Source: Flavobacteriaceae bacterium UBA7684
Lineage (GTDB): Bacteria > Bacteroidota > Bacteroidia > Flavobacteriales > Flavobacteriaceae
Direction: 5' to 3'
DNA length: 64,000 bases
NCBI GenBank assembly: GCA_002482885.1
Contig: DLGW01000010.1
Span: forward strand, 1 to 64,000
In this document: one piece after another, positions 31,187 to 40,284 of the stretch
Layout: every line of letters starts with the position of its first letter
Numbering within the stretch: the first letter of the stretch is position 1
Translations under genes and position numbers: made by a program
Notes under the pieces: model-generated
What the model saw: the letters and a program-made list of their open reading frames with translations, nothing else
Database searches by the model: none
What the model was told of the DNA's origin: nothing

Positions 31187-31915
31187 ATGAAAAAAATGAT
31201 TCAAAAGGCATCAATTGTATTGTTTGCTTTATTTACACTAGGGGCTAGTGCACAAGATCAGGGGAATGCATTAGACTCTTCAGGGGAAAAGAAAAATGCC
31301 GTAGCCGCTTATTTTGGACTTCCAGGATTTGGAGTTGGGTATGCTAGAAAGTTTACAGATCACACTGCTTTAAGAGTTGCGGGTACTTTTGCTGGTTTTA
31401 AAAGAGATATGAATGACATAGATGTTGGTGATAGAAAAATTAACGCTAGTGCCAGCTGGAAATTTAATAAGATAGATTTGTTATTTGATTATACTCCTTT
31501 TAAAGAAAGTTCTTTTAAGTTAGTTGCAGGTTTGGCGTATATCTATAATGGTAAAACTACTGTATCAGCTGTAGCGGCAGAAGACGAGACAGTAACAGTA
31601 GGGGGTATTACTGAAACTATTAAAAAAGAAGATTTAGGTGGTGTAAATGCCCTTGCTGATTGGACAGGAGTTGCTCCTTATATTGCAACTGGTTTTGGAC
31701 GTGCTGTGCCTAAAAATAATGTAGGATTTGGTTTTGAATTAGGAGGTTATTTTATTGGCTCTCCTGAAACTAGCTATCAATCTTATGGATTAACCACAGT
31801 TGGTGAAGATGCAGGATTAGTAAATGTTGAAGAAGAAAGCAAAGATTTCAAAGATGCTGTTAGTAAATTAAAATTCATGCCAAGTTTGATGTTTCATTTT
31901 ACTATTAAATTATAA
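31187..31915 (+). CDS. Outer-membrane beta-barrel protein, function unknown
   Basis: A secreted protein of about 242 residues. After the revised ATG start it opens with a signal peptide ending TLGASAQ. The mature part begins with a short polar stretch and then shows barrel-like alternation: AAYFGLPGFGVGYARKF, WKFNKIDLLFDYTPF, FKLVAGLAYIYNGK, VAPYIATGFGRAV, VGFGFELGGYFIGS, ending MPSLMFHFTIKL. This is the look of an eight-stranded OmpA/OmpW-like barrel without extra domains. I cannot name a family. A 20-bp inverted repeat in the promoter implies a specific regulator. A bidirectional terminator follows. Confidence 0.72.
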   Translation: MKKMIQKASIVLFALFTLGASAQDQGNALDSSGEKKNAVAAYFGLPGFGVGYARKFTDHTALRVAGTFAGFKRDMNDIDVGDRKINASASWKFNKIDLLFDYTPFKESSFKLVAGLAYIYNGKTTVSAVAAEDETVTVGGITETIKKEDLGGVNALADWTGVAPYIATGFGRAVPKNNVGFGFELGGYFIGSPETSYQSYGLTTVGEDAGLVNVEEESKDFKDAVSKLKFMPSLMFHFTIKL

Positions 31916-31929
31916 TACTAAAAGTTTAA

Positions 31930-31976
31930 GCATAAAAAAACCTCGTTAGCCTAGGCGGACGAGGTTTTTTTTATGC
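31930..31976. terminator. Bidirectional rho-independent terminator
   Basis: CCTCGT (31941-31946) pairs with ACGAGG (31959-31964); the stem continues through A and T runs to GCAT/ATGC at the base. It lies between the convergent outer-membrane protein gene and the NdpA-like gene. Confidence 0.85.
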
Positions 31977-31983
31977 AAAAAAA

Positions 31984-33042
31984 TTAAGATTTTTGTTCCT
32001 TGTTAAAGTAAACCAAGTAGTAATACATTTGTTTTTCTTCGTCCCAACCTTTTTCGATAAACTTATCGGCACTTTCAGGATTAATAAAATCCATTTTAAT
32101 TTGAATATGAGTGTCTAGATTGATTACATTTTTAATGCCTTTTCGAGCATCACTTACCGCATGGTTTGCAATAGGGAAGGTGGTTACATCCTCGATGCTG
32201 TATTTATGACCACGGTCTTCTTTGTAATTTTTAAATTCAGGAATTAATTCAGGATTTCGGAATACTTCGTTTAAAAAGTTACTTTCTTCAAAATTGTCGT
32301 TTTTAGCAAAGTAGTTTACCGAACGATTCATAAACATCACTTCTTCTTTTTTGTCTTCGGCAGGTAAAACCACATCTTTGGCAAAACCCTGACAAAATTT
32401 TAAATACTTTTTAGTGATGTAATTTTCATCGGCAAAAGCATCTACATTTAAAAAGTGTTCCAACCAATAACGGGTATCGTATCGGTTACTATCTACCGAT
32501 AGAATTTTGTAACCTTCTTCTTTTTTAGTGTTTAAAATCAAACAGCCTTTATCTAATTTGTTTAGGTTAACCCCTTGTTGTAGAATCAAATCTATATTTT
32601 GATTTTTTTCAGCAAATTGTAAAAAGTCGTGTTTAATTTCACTTTTAAAAATACCAATAGCGTCTACGGTTTGGTTGTCTAAAGTTACGTGGGTTAAATA
32701 GGAAACATATACTTCGCCACTTTTGATGTGTGGATTTTGTGATTGCTCGTATAAATGTTTGGCAATTTTAATAGAATTTTCGTGAGCGCTATCTGGATTT
32801 TCAAATATGGCACTACACATCATGTATAAATCGTTGTATTCCAAATCTACTTCGTGGATAAACTGAAAGTAGTTTTCTTCTTTTTCACGAAAAGGTTTAA
32901 AAAAGTATTCTTTCATTAAAGGCACGAACTCATCCGATAAAGGATAGGCTTTTTCGGATATAAAATAAGGCTCGTTTTTGCCTTTATTCCCTACCGTATG
33001 TACAGAAAGGCTTTCAATATGCGTATTGTATAGATTTATCAT
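31984..33042 (-). CDS. Nucleoid-associated protein, NdpA/YejK family
   Basis: A protein of 352 residues with the PF04245 pattern: the N-terminal INLYNTHIESLSVHTVGNK, the central SYLTHVTLDNQTVDAIGIFKSE, and RYDTRYWLEHFLNV. E. coli YejK (NdpA, 37 kDa) is found with the nucleoid; a direct activity is not firmly known. In Bacteroidota the family is widespread. The gene follows the pRiA4b ORF-3-like gene by 8 bases on the same strand, so both are one operon. Confidence 0.88.
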   Translation of the reverse strand: MINLYNTHIESLSVHTVGNKGKNEPYFISEKAYPLSDEFVPLMKEYFFKPFREKEENYFQFIHEVDLEYNDLYMMCSAIFENPDSAHENSIKIAKHLYEQSQNPHIKSGEVYVSYLTHVTLDNQTVDAIGIFKSEIKHDFLQFAEKNQNIDLILQQGVNLNKLDKGCLILNTKKEEGYKILSVDSNRYDTRYWLEHFLNVDAFADENYITKKYLKFCQGFAKDVVLPAEDKKEEVMFMNRSVNYFAKNDNFEESNFLNEVFRNPELIPEFKNYKEDRGHKYSIEDVTTFPIANHAVSDARKGIKNVINLDTHIQIKMDFINPESADKFIEKGWDEEKQMYYYLVYFNKEQKS

Positions 33043-33050
33043 AAAATCAA

Positions 33051-33578
33051 TTAGTAGTTATCTTCGTATCCAAAGTCTTCTTCAAAACTTTCGTTATCAT
33101 CAAATTCATCGTTGTAATAATCTTCCTCATCTACATCATCTTCAAATTCGCCAAAAATATCGTCGTTTGTAACCGAAAAATCATTTCCGTTAGGAACGAC
33201 TCCATGAGCAAATAAAGTAATCGGGTAGGTTAAATCAGTTTCTTTATCTTCAATAGCAGCTAGTTCTACAAAAAAGGTCCACATGTTTAAAAAATCGTAC
33301 ACGTAAATGATTTTTGTTTTTTCTTGATCTAAGATTTCTGAAAGTTGAAAATCTTTCATGGTTTTTTCGCCAGGAGTATCGGTTTCAAACAAAGGAATTT
33401 CTTCTTCTTGTGCCCACTCATCATCGCAAGTATAAAACGAACCTACTTCGGAACCATCAAATCCAAAAGAATTTATAATAGCATTGTGTAAGTCTTCTAA
33501 AGTTTCAGTGCTTAAAATAGCAACGTCTCTGAATACATCTTCTTCAACATCTAGAATTACTCGAAATTTGTAAACCAT
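33051..33578 (-). CDS. Plasmid pRiA4b ORF-3 family protein
   Basis: A soluble protein of about 175 residues. The N-terminal MVYKFRVILDVEEDVFRDV and the LEDLHNAIINSFGFDGSEVGSF helix-loop are the PF07929 (pRiA4b ORF-3) pattern, a domain also called IS1096 TnpR-like although no transposon is present here. The last 35 residues are almost entirely Asp, Glu, Tyr and Phe and would be strongly acidic and disordered. A longer frame starts at TTG 33620, but the ATG at 33578 begins exactly at the domain and is chosen. It precedes the NdpA-like gene in an operon. Confidence 0.85.
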   Translation of the reverse strand: MVYKFRVILDVEEDVFRDVAILSTETLEDLHNAIINSFGFDGSEVGSFYTCDDEWAQEEEIPLFETDTPGEKTMKDFQLSEILDQEKTKIIYVYDFLNMWTFFVELAAIEDKETDLTYPITLFAHGVVPNGNDFSVTNDDIFGEFEDDVDEEDYYNDEFDDNESFEEDFGYEDNY

Positions 33579-33946
33579 AATTTTATTATAATGTAGATTA
33601 ATTTTTAGCCTCAAAAGCAAACACTTTAAATGCTTTCTAAGTTATTTTTACTCGTGCATTAAGCAACTTTAAATAGATTCCAAAATTAGTTTAAATCTGA
33701 ATTTTTAGGCTTTAAATTGACTTTTTTTTACCACGAGGGACAATAAATTATTAACATTTATAACAACTATTTGATTAATGTCTTTATAATCAATAGTTTA
33801 TTAATTTTTATTGAGAAATATCATTTTTTTTAAGAAGTGTTTGGTTTAGGTATTGTTTTTTCGATTTCATTTTTGTTACTTTATAATTGTCGTTTTAGAA
33901 AAACGGTTACATAAAAGGAATATTAATAATTAAAAATGAAAAGAGT
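33579..33946. other. AT-rich intergenic stretch, no gene seen
   Basis: The gap separates divergent genes. Apart from TTGATTA (33771-33777) and TAATCAA (33787-33793), a weak inverted pair, no structure stands out. No exact -7 box was found for either flanking gene. Confidence 0.5.
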
Positions 33947-34240
33947 ATGTCTGCTACATTTCAATCCATTGACAAGGAATCAATAGGCATGTTAAAATTT
34001 CCTGTGGAGGATATTTTAGAAGACAATGATGACGCAATTATCGAAAGACAAGAAAGTTTAAGGCACGCCTTACTTTTAGGTAATTTAGAACACATTAAGG
34101 CTAAAATCTATTTTGAAGACGATAGCTCCAGAAAAGTAGTAGAAACTACCATTTGGGGTGTAACCGATAAAAGAGTGATTTTAAAGAAAGGGGTAGTCAT
34201 TCCTATCAATCGTATTCATAAAGTACATGTTCACGAATAG
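33947..34240 (+). CDS. Small hypothetical protein, 97 residues
   Basis: A soluble protein whose first half is acidic (KFPVEDILEDNDDAIIERQE) and whose second half looks like a small beta barrel: IKAKIYFEDDSSRKVVETTI, then WGVTDKRVILKKGVVIPINR and IHKVHVHE. The strand order with GV-x-IPI-x-RI at the end resembles small Sm-like or PRC-type folds, but I cannot assign a family. The ATG at 33947 is preceded by AAAAGAG, a fair ribosome site. It stands alone with a strong terminator behind it, which supports real expression. I take it as a conserved flavobacterial hypothetical. Confidence 0.7.
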   Translation: MSATFQSIDKESIGMLKFPVEDILEDNDDAIIERQESLRHALLLGNLEHIKAKIYFEDDSSRKVVETTIWGVTDKRVILKKGVVIPINRIHKVHVHE

Positions 34241-34264
34241 TATTAGTAAAGATTATAGTTTTAC

Positions 34265-34293
34265 AAAAGCTTCCGTAAAAGGAAGCTTTTTTT
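34265..34293 (+). terminator. Rho-independent terminator
   Basis: AAAAGCTTCC (34265-34274) pairs with GGAAGCTTTT (34281-34290), with more T after it. It follows the 97-residue protein gene by about 25 bases. Confidence 0.85.
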
Positions 34294-34387
34294 ATGTGTT
34301 TAATAATTAGTAAAAAGAATATTTAAATTTTAAATTTGGATATTTTTGTCAATGGCAAATTAACTTATAATTCCCTAAACATAAAAA

Positions 34388-34765
34388 CTAGAAAGGATTG
34401 TTAACTTTTAAGACCTTTAGTTTCATTAAACCACCAGGTAATTTCCATTCTACTTCGGTACCTTCTTTTAAACCAATTAAAGCGACTCCCATACCAGATA
34501 AAATCGATATCTTTTTTTGAATAACATTGGATTCAGAAGGAACAGTTAGAGTAAAATATAGTTTTTGATTAGAATTGATTACTTCTACTTCGATTTCGGA
34601 ATTAATACGAATCACATCATCTTTTATACTTTTATCAGAAACTATTTTAGATTTGGCTAGTTCTTCTATTAATTGTTTTGCTTCACTAGTTTTTTGATTT
34701 GGCGAAAGATTACTTAAAATATGAATGATTTTTTTGTAATCTGTTTTTGAAATAATTGGAGTCAT
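34388..34765 (-). CDS. GreA/GreB-family C-terminal domain protein (Rnk-like)
   Basis: A protein of 125 residues. A short N-terminal helical part (about 1-45) is followed by the FKBP-like GreA/GreB C-terminal domain (about 45-125), with IRINSEIEVEVINSNQKLYF then ISILSGMGVALIGLKEGTEVEW. The usual Gre coiled coil that reaches into RNA polymerase is too short, which is the Rnk arrangement. A role at the polymerase secondary channel is inferred from the family. The gene lies 12 bases downstream of the glutamate-synthase-like gene. Confidence 0.85.
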   Translation of the reverse strand: MTPIISKTDYKKIIHILSNLSPNQKTSEAKQLIEELAKSKIVSDKSIKDDVIRINSEIEVEVINSNQKLYFTLTVPSESNVIQKKISILSGMGVALIGLKEGTEVEWKLPGGLMKLKVLKVNNPF

Positions 34766-34777
34766 AATTTGGTTATT

Positions 34778-36274
34778 TTAATTGTAATAAATGTCTTGGT
34801 AGCTTAAATACTTATTTTCGCTGATTCTTTTGAAAATAGTATTGGCTGTAATTTCTTGTAATTTTTCAAATCCAGCAGCTCCAACAAGTTCGGCTAAAGA
34901 TTCTAAGGTTTTTTCATGATAATTAAATACACGAACGCTTTTATCTGTAATATCTAAGCCCCTATACAGCATTGGATTTTGAGTGGTAATTCCAACAGGA
35001 CATCTGCCACTATCGCAATCTAAAGCTTGTATGCAACCTAATGCGAACATCATTCCTCGGGCACTATTAACGCCATCTGCCCCCAAGGCAATCATTTTAA
35101 TAATGTCAAAACTGGTTACAACTTTGCCTGAAACTAAAATTTTTATTTTATCTCGAAGTTCAAACCGTATTAATATTTTATTAGCAAAAACTAATGCTTC
35201 TGTTAAAGGCATTCCTACATAATCGCTAAATTCTAGCGGTGCAGCTCCTGTGCCTCCTTCTGTACCATCAATTGTAATAAAGTCTGGAATAATATTGGTA
35301 GCTACAATTTGTTCTATAATCTCTATAAATTCTTCTTTTTTTCCAATACATAATTTAAAGCCTACAGGTTTGCCTTTAGATAGATTTCTAAGTTTTCTTA
35401 AAAATAAAACCAACTCTTTGGCATTTGAAAATTCACTATGGGCGCTAGGAGAGTGTACACTTGTGTACGGTTCTACATTTCTGATTTTAGCAATTTCAGG
35501 CGTGTTTTTAGATGCGGGTAACAATCCCCCGTGTCCAGGTTTGGCTCCCTGAGATAATTTTAATTCAATCATTTTAACTTGATTGAGTTGAGATTTTTCA
35601 ACATAAAGCAATTCATTAAAACGCCCATTTTTATCTCGGCAACCAAAATATCCGGTTCCTATTTGCCATATTAAATCTCCGCCTAATAAATGATAATCAC
35701 TAATGCCACCTTCGCCTGTATTTTGTGCAAAATTGCCCATAAGAGCACCTTTGTTTAAAGAACTAATCGCTGTTTTGCTTAATGCTCCATAACTCATTGC
35801 GCTAATGTTGAAAATACTAGCGTTATAAGGTTGTTTACATTGATGATTTCCAATGTTGATTCTAAAGGAATTAACGTCTGCCTTTTTAGGATAAATACTG
35901 TGATTTAACCACTCAAAACCAATTCGATTAGGGTCGTCTTGCATACCAAAAGCAACAGTTTGTTTTTCGTTTTTAGCTCGTTGATAAACAATGGAACGTT
36001 GTCTTTTATTAAATGGTTTTCCATCAAGCTCGCCTTCAAAAAAGTATTGACGAAATTCAGGACGAATAGTTTCAAAAAACATTCTTAATCGACCGATTAA
36101 AGGATAATTTTTCCAAATAGAATGTTTGGTTTGAAAATAGTCGTAAGCAATTAAACAGAAAATAATACACGGAAAAATAAGCCAAAACCAACTAATTAGT
36201 TCAAGCTGAAACATCACAATAAATAACAATACAAAAATTAGGGTAGGTACCCATATATAAATAATAGCCCGCAT
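34778..36274 (-). CDS. FMN-binding glutamate synthase family protein
   Basis: A protein of 498 residues. Two membrane segments lie at about 3-45. The rest is the FMN-binding TIM-barrel domain of glutamate synthase (GltB middle domain): NISAMSYGALSKTAISSLNK, AQNTGEGGISDYH, GAKPGHGGLLPASK, FITIDGTEGGTGAAP and ALGADGVNSARGMMFALGCI. The Cys-rich segment CDSGRCPVGITTQNP follows. It lacks the glutaminase domain, so it is not a complete glutamate synthase; the real reaction is unknown. It is the first gene of a two-gene unit with the Gre-like factor. Confidence 0.9.
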   Translation of the reverse strand: MRAIIYIWVPTLIFVLLFIVMFQLELISWFWLIFPCIIFCLIAYDYFQTKHSIWKNYPLIGRLRMFFETIRPEFRQYFFEGELDGKPFNKRQRSIVYQRAKNEKQTVAFGMQDDPNRIGFEWLNHSIYPKKADVNSFRINIGNHQCKQPYNASIFNISAMSYGALSKTAISSLNKGALMGNFAQNTGEGGISDYHLLGGDLIWQIGTGYFGCRDKNGRFNELLYVEKSQLNQVKMIELKLSQGAKPGHGGLLPASKNTPEIAKIRNVEPYTSVHSPSAHSEFSNAKELVLFLRKLRNLSKGKPVGFKLCIGKKEEFIEIIEQIVATNIIPDFITIDGTEGGTGAAPLEFSDYVGMPLTEALVFANKILIRFELRDKIKILVSGKVVTSFDIIKMIALGADGVNSARGMMFALGCIQALDCDSGRCPVGITTQNPMLYRGLDITDKSVRVFNYHEKTLESLAELVGAAGFEKLQEITANTIFKRISENKYLSYQDIYYN

Positions 36275-36588
36275 TCTTAAAAGAAATTAGAAATTAATAA
36301 AGTAGTAAAAATTGATAATGAAAAAGCGTTACGCTAATCCTCCGTATTTCAAAAAAAAGTTAAGAAATCGGAGGCCTAATTTACAAAGGCTTTGTTGTTC
36401 GTATTTAGCAATACACGACGTGTCCCACCACATAGTAGTAAGGATTTTGTCAAAAGTATTTGTTGTATTGCAGACATATTTAAATCAACTTAAAAAAGTA
36501 AAGGCTAATATATGACATATAAGTTAGAAAAACCAAGCTTTTGTGTGAAGATTGAATTCTTTATCTTTTTACACTATAAAGCAATAAT
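36275..36588. other. Intergenic stretch with a hairpin
   Basis: CCTCCG-t-ATTTC (36339-36350) pairs with GAAAT-CGGAGG (36364-36374) around an A-rich loop, with one bulged T. There is no T-tract. A 65-codon frame (36318-36515) overlaps it but has no recognisable product. On the minus strand the hairpin lies in the region upstream of the glutamate-synthase-like gene. Confidence 0.4.
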
Positions 36589-37410
36589 TTAAGGTAAAAC
36601 AACCAGAGGAGTTTCTCCTTCGTAGACTAAATCATCAATCAGAAAATTTCTGAATAAGTGGTCGGTTAAAAATCGAGACCCTTTTTGTAAAATTAATATT
36701 TCGTTTACAGAAGAATTATTGATGATATTTTTTAAATCACTTTTGTAATGATTGGTTTTAAAAATGGTGTAAGAAGTATTAAACTTTGACTCAAATAAAG
36801 AAACAAGTTCTTTTAGTTCTTGTTCTATATTATTGGTGTTTTCAGTTGGATTTCCCCAATAAAAAAAGTTTAGTTCAGATAAGTCGGTTTTAACAAAATT
36901 CAAAAAGTGATTTAATGCTAAAATATTTAGCTTTTCACCAGAAACTCCAACAAATATTTTCTCGGGAATAAAATGATGTATACTATCTGGTAAAGCAATA
37001 ATAGTATGATTTATATTATTGGTGATTTGAATGATTTTACTGCCCAAGGTGATTTTCTTGATTAAGGATGTTCCTTTAATTCCCATAAAAATCAAATGGT
37101 CAAAATCAGTATTGGCAAGAAGTTCCTTAACAATAGTGGGTAAATCAAGTTCAGTAACTAAAAAAGAGACCGAGTTAGTTTCTGGTAAAATGTCTGCAGC
37201 GAATTTTTTTAGTTTTTTTAAACTTTCCTTGATTTGATTTCGAATAATTTCTTGTTTATCATTTTCAGGTGTAAAAACAGGAGTAATGGCTACTGTTTGA
37301 TGAACCAACAATAGAGTAGCCCCGGATTGTAAACTCCATTCATAAGCTTGTTTAACAAGAGAATTGGCTTGTTCAGAAAAATCTACTAATGCAATACATC
37401 TCTTTTTCAT
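36589..37410 (-). CDS. Universal stress protein, tandem Usp domains
   Basis: A cytoplasmic protein of 273 residues. The first Usp domain (about 1-140) opens CIALVDFSEQANSLVKQAYEW and has FDHLIFMGIKG and a KI-IQITNNINHTIIALP ending. The second (about 150-273) is diverged and ends in a TPLVVLP strand. The ATP-binding G-2x-G-9x-G(S/T) loop is not clear in either. Its gene starts 11 bases after the K+/H+ antiporter gene on the same strand. Pairing of Usp proteins with cation antiporters suggests regulation of the transporter, as inference. Confidence 0.87.
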   Translation of the reverse strand: MKKRCIALVDFSEQANSLVKQAYEWSLQSGATLLLVHQTVAITPVFTPENDKQEIIRNQIKESLKKLKKFAADILPETNSVSFLVTELDLPTIVKELLANTDFDHLIFMGIKGTSLIKKITLGSKIIQITNNINHTIIALPDSIHHFIPEKIFVGVSGEKLNILALNHFLNFVKTDLSELNFFYWGNPTENTNNIEQELKELVSLFESKFNTSYTIFKTNHYKSDLKNIINNSSVNEILILQKGSRFLTDHLFRNFLIDDLVYEGETPLVVLP

Positions 37411-37421
37411 GAAAATGATTT

Positions 37422-38894
37422 TTAGGTTAAGGTAGGCATATTCAGACTTTCGTATACTTTATTTAAACTATTTTCATTATCCGAAATTACAATTAAGATG
37501 TCGTTGCCTTCTAAAATAGTAGAGCCGCTTGGAGTTAAATATTTATCTTCTCGTTTAATCATGGTAATGAATGCTGTTTTAGGAAAAGCTAAATCAACAA
37601 TTTTTTTACCTACAATCTGATTATTGTTATTTACCAAAATTTCTTGCATTATTGTTTTGGGTCTGTCTGATAAAAACGCTTCTGTAGGCGCCAAGGGTTT
37701 TACTTTCTCGGGTAAGGCCACGTGTAACCATTCCGCAACTAAGGTTAAAGTGGTTCCCTGAATTAGTACCGAAGTTACCGAAATAAAAAATACAATGTTA
37801 AATATCATATCTGCTTTTTCTATTCCTGCAATTAAAGGATAGGTAGCAAATACTATGGGTACAGCTCCTCTTAATCCTACCCAAGAAATGTAAAATCTTC
37901 TGCGTAATTTCATTTCAAAAGGTAAAAGACTGATAAAAACACTAATCGGACGGGCAATAAAAATCAAAAACAACGAAATAACAATACCTATTCCGATTAC
38001 TGGAACAATGTGAGTAGGATATACTAATAGTCCTAAAGTTAAAAACAAAACAATTTGCATTAGCCAAGCTAAACCGTCGTACATTTTTAGAATGGCTTTT
38101 TTATGAATCAAATCTTGATTGGCTAAGTAAACGGCACAGATATAAATTGCCAAAAATCCATTTCCACCAATAAAATCAGTAAAAGAAAAGGTGGTAAACA
38201 TTAAAGCAATTACTAAAATAGGATATAATCCTTCAAAATCTAATTTGATTTTATTGATGATGAATTTGCTAACAATTCCAAACACAAATCCGAAAATACC
38301 ACCAATAATCATCTGTTTAAAAAACAACGGAATGACTGAAAATATACTTTGGTCTTGATTTACAACTAAACTTAAAAAAGCAATGGTTAATACGTATGCC
38401 ATAGGGTCGTTACTTCCGCTTTCAAATTCCAAAGTAGGGCGCAAATCTTTTTTAAGTGCCAGACTTTTTGAACGTAGAATGGAAAATACAGCTGCTGCAT
38501 CGGTTGAGGACACAATGGAACCCAACAGGAAGCTTTCATAAATAGTAAAATCTGTAATGTAATAAACGAAAGTTCCTAGAGTTAAAGCTGTTAAAAGTAC
38601 TCCTAAGGTAGATAATGAAAAACCGACCCAAACGATTGGTTTTACAGAAGTCCAGTTGGTGTCGAGTCCGCCCGAGAATAGGATGAAATTTAAACACACC
38701 ACACCAATAAATTGAGCAATTTTTGAATTATCAAAATGAATTCCTCCGATACCGTCAGAACCTGCTAACATTCCAATGGCTAAGAATAACAATAACGTTG
38801 GTACTCCAAATTTATAAGAAGTTTTTCCAGCAAAAATGCTTATCAATAATAGAATAGATCCTATTAATAAAATGTTTTCAATGGTTAGACTCAT
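37422..38894 (-). CDS. Potassium/proton antiporter, NhaP2/CvrA-like (CPA1)
   Basis: An inner-membrane antiporter of 490 residues. About thirteen membrane segments form the Na_H_Exchanger domain, with SSTDAAAVFSILRS and LEFESGSNDPMAYVL holding the ion-binding Asp residues, then SWVGLRGAVPIVFATYP. A TrkA-C (RCK_C) regulatory domain covers about 400-485, with IVGKKIVDLAFPKTAFITMI and ILEGNDILIVIS. This layout is that of NhaP2 (CvrA) K+/H+ antiporters. It is first in an operon with the Usp gene. Confidence 0.92.
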   Translation of the reverse strand: MSLTIENILLIGSILLLISIFAGKTSYKFGVPTLLLFLAIGMLAGSDGIGGIHFDNSKIAQFIGVVCLNFILFSGGLDTNWTSVKPIVWVGFSLSTLGVLLTALTLGTFVYYITDFTIYESFLLGSIVSSTDAAAVFSILRSKSLALKKDLRPTLEFESGSNDPMAYVLTIAFLSLVVNQDQSIFSVIPLFFKQMIIGGIFGFVFGIVSKFIINKIKLDFEGLYPILVIALMFTTFSFTDFIGGNGFLAIYICAVYLANQDLIHKKAILKMYDGLAWLMQIVLFLTLGLLVYPTHIVPVIGIGIVISLFLIFIARPISVFISLLPFEMKLRRRFYISWVGLRGAVPIVFATYPLIAGIEKADMIFNIVFFISVTSVLIQGTTLTLVAEWLHVALPEKVKPLAPTEAFLSDRPKTIMQEILVNNNNQIVGKKIVDLAFPKTAFITMIKREDKYLTPSGSTILEGNDILIVISDNENSLNKVYESLNMPTLT

Positions 38895-39048
38895 TATGTT
38901 TTTTTGATTTTTGCTAAAATAAACTTTAAGACTTTTGAAAACAAAATACCCTAAACAAAAAACCGGTTTGTTAACCTAACTTTAACTTTTTGGCATCTGT
39001 TTTTATATTTACGCTAAATATTTAAAATTTAGATTTCAACCAATTTCC

Positions 39049-39149
39049 GCGTTAATGACAGTAGTGAAAATCCTTTTAAGCCAGCCCGAATTTTGGCTGA
39101 GTTAAAAGATTGCAACGAATGGCATGACTCGCCTAGGCGAGGAACGCCC
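39049..39149. repeat. Structured intergenic repeat, family A copy 2
   Basis: It opens with GCGTT (39049-39053) and closes with AACGC. The main stem 39073-39086 with 39095-39108 pairs at 12 of 14 positions around CGAATTTT, the same loop as copy 4. A second hairpin, CTCGCC-TA-GGCGAG (39128-39141), differs from copy 4 (CCCGCC-TA-GGCGGG) by a compensated pair, which supports a folded form. Confidence 0.8.
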
Positions 39150-39159
39150 TAATCCTATT

Positions 39160-40269
39160 TTATATTTTCTGCAAAGCCACCATTAAATCATCAACATCTT
39201 TGGTTGTGTTTAAATAGCTAAAGGATATTCTAATAGAAGGTTTTTTTAATAAATTTTCGGAGAGTATTTCTTGTAAAACGTGTGACGGTTTGCTACTTCC
39301 TGATTGACAAGCACTTCCTCGGGAAACACAAATACCTTGCATATCTAGTAAAAATACAATCATAGCGGCTTTAGATTCTTCTAGCGGTAAAGTAATGTTT
39401 AAGATGTGCGGTGCGGTGGATGTTCCTCCATTAATTAGGGTTTCCGGAAAAACTTTTAACAATTGGGCTGTCGCATATTGTTTTAAATCTGTCAAGTGTT
39501 TTTGATTGGGAATTAAATTTTCGATGGCTATTTCTAAAGCTTTAGCCATTCCAGCAATCGCAAAGGTGTTTTCGGTTCCTGCTCGTAGTCCTTTTTCTTG
39601 ATCACCACCTTTAAAAATAGCGGGTAAACCCAAGGTCTTTTTCTTATAATAAAATCCGATGCCTTTAGGGCCGTGAAATTTATGGGCACTTCCGATTAAA
39701 AAATCTACAGGAATTTCAGAAACATTAAGGACTTCTTTTCCTAAAGATTGTACGGTGTCCGATAGGAGTAGGGCGTTGTATTGCACACACCAATCACTTA
39801 CTTTTTTTAGGTTGGTAATGGTGCCTGTTTCATTATTTACATGCATCAAGCAAACCAAAGTGGGCGTGGTTTCTTGTAAATTTTTTTCGAGTTCAGCATA
39901 GTTGATTTCCCCAGATGCAGTAATAGATATATAAGTAATCTCTACGTTATTTAAGCTTTGAATGGTATCTAAAACCGCGTGATGCTCAATTTTAGTGGTT
40001 ATAATTCTTTGAATATGATGCTGTTGCACACATCCATGAATAATGGTATGTATGGCTTCGGTAGCTCCAGAGGTAAAAATGATTTCGCTAGAAGATGCTC
40101 CGATCAGTTGGGCAATGGTTTTACGAGCATTTTCAATAATAGATTTGGCTTGTCTACCCATGCTGTGGGTGGACGAAGGATTTCCCCAAACACCAGTCAT
40201 TTGTTCCGTAATCAGTTGAATGACTGCTGGATGAACTGCCGTGGTGGAAGCGTTATCTAAATAAACCAT
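39160..40269 (-). CDS. Cysteine desulfurase, IscS/NifS type
   Basis: A PLP enzyme of 369 residues that removes sulfur from cysteine for Fe-S clusters or thiolation. It opens VYLDNASTTAVHP. The PLP-binding Lys is in GSAHKFHGPKGIGF (about residue 193). The mobile catalytic Cys is in SRGSACQSGSS (about 318), with the short loop of the class II-like NifS/IscS boundary. It is not next to other isc or suf genes; instead it trails the GH97 and sugar-transporter genes at a 15-base distance on the same strand. The link may be transcriptional only. Confidence 0.93.
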   Translation of the reverse strand: MVYLDNASTTAVHPAVIQLITEQMTGVWGNPSSTHSMGRQAKSIIENARKTIAQLIGASSSEIIFTSGATEAIHTIIHGCVQQHHIQRIITTKIEHHAVLDTIQSLNNVEITYISITASGEINYAELEKNLQETTPTLVCLMHVNNETGTITNLKKVSDWCVQYNALLLSDTVQSLGKEVLNVSEIPVDFLIGSAHKFHGPKGIGFYYKKKTLGLPAIFKGGDQEKGLRAGTENTFAIAGMAKALEIAIENLIPNQKHLTDLKQYATAQLLKVFPETLINGGTSTAPHILNITLPLEESKAAMIVFLLDMQGICVSRGSACQSGSSKPSHVLQEILSENLLKKPSIRISFSYLNTTKDVDDLMVALQKI

Positions 40270-40284
40270 TGTTAATTTTTTTGT

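Noticed and set aside
33051..33578. Insertion-sequence passenger gene, because PF07929 is also named after IS1096 TnpR
   Set aside because: No transposase, terminal repeats or target duplication were seen; the family is mostly chromosomal in Bacteroidota.
34778..36274. Complete glutamate synthase (gltB)
   Set aside because: Only the FMN-binding synthase domain is present, with two N-terminal membrane segments and no glutaminase domain or gltD neighbour.
36318..36515. Short plus-strand frame of about 65 codons starting MKKRYANPPYF
   Set aside because: Composition is unlike neighbouring proteins, no family is recognised, it has no clear promoter, and a hairpin covers its start. Left as non-coding.
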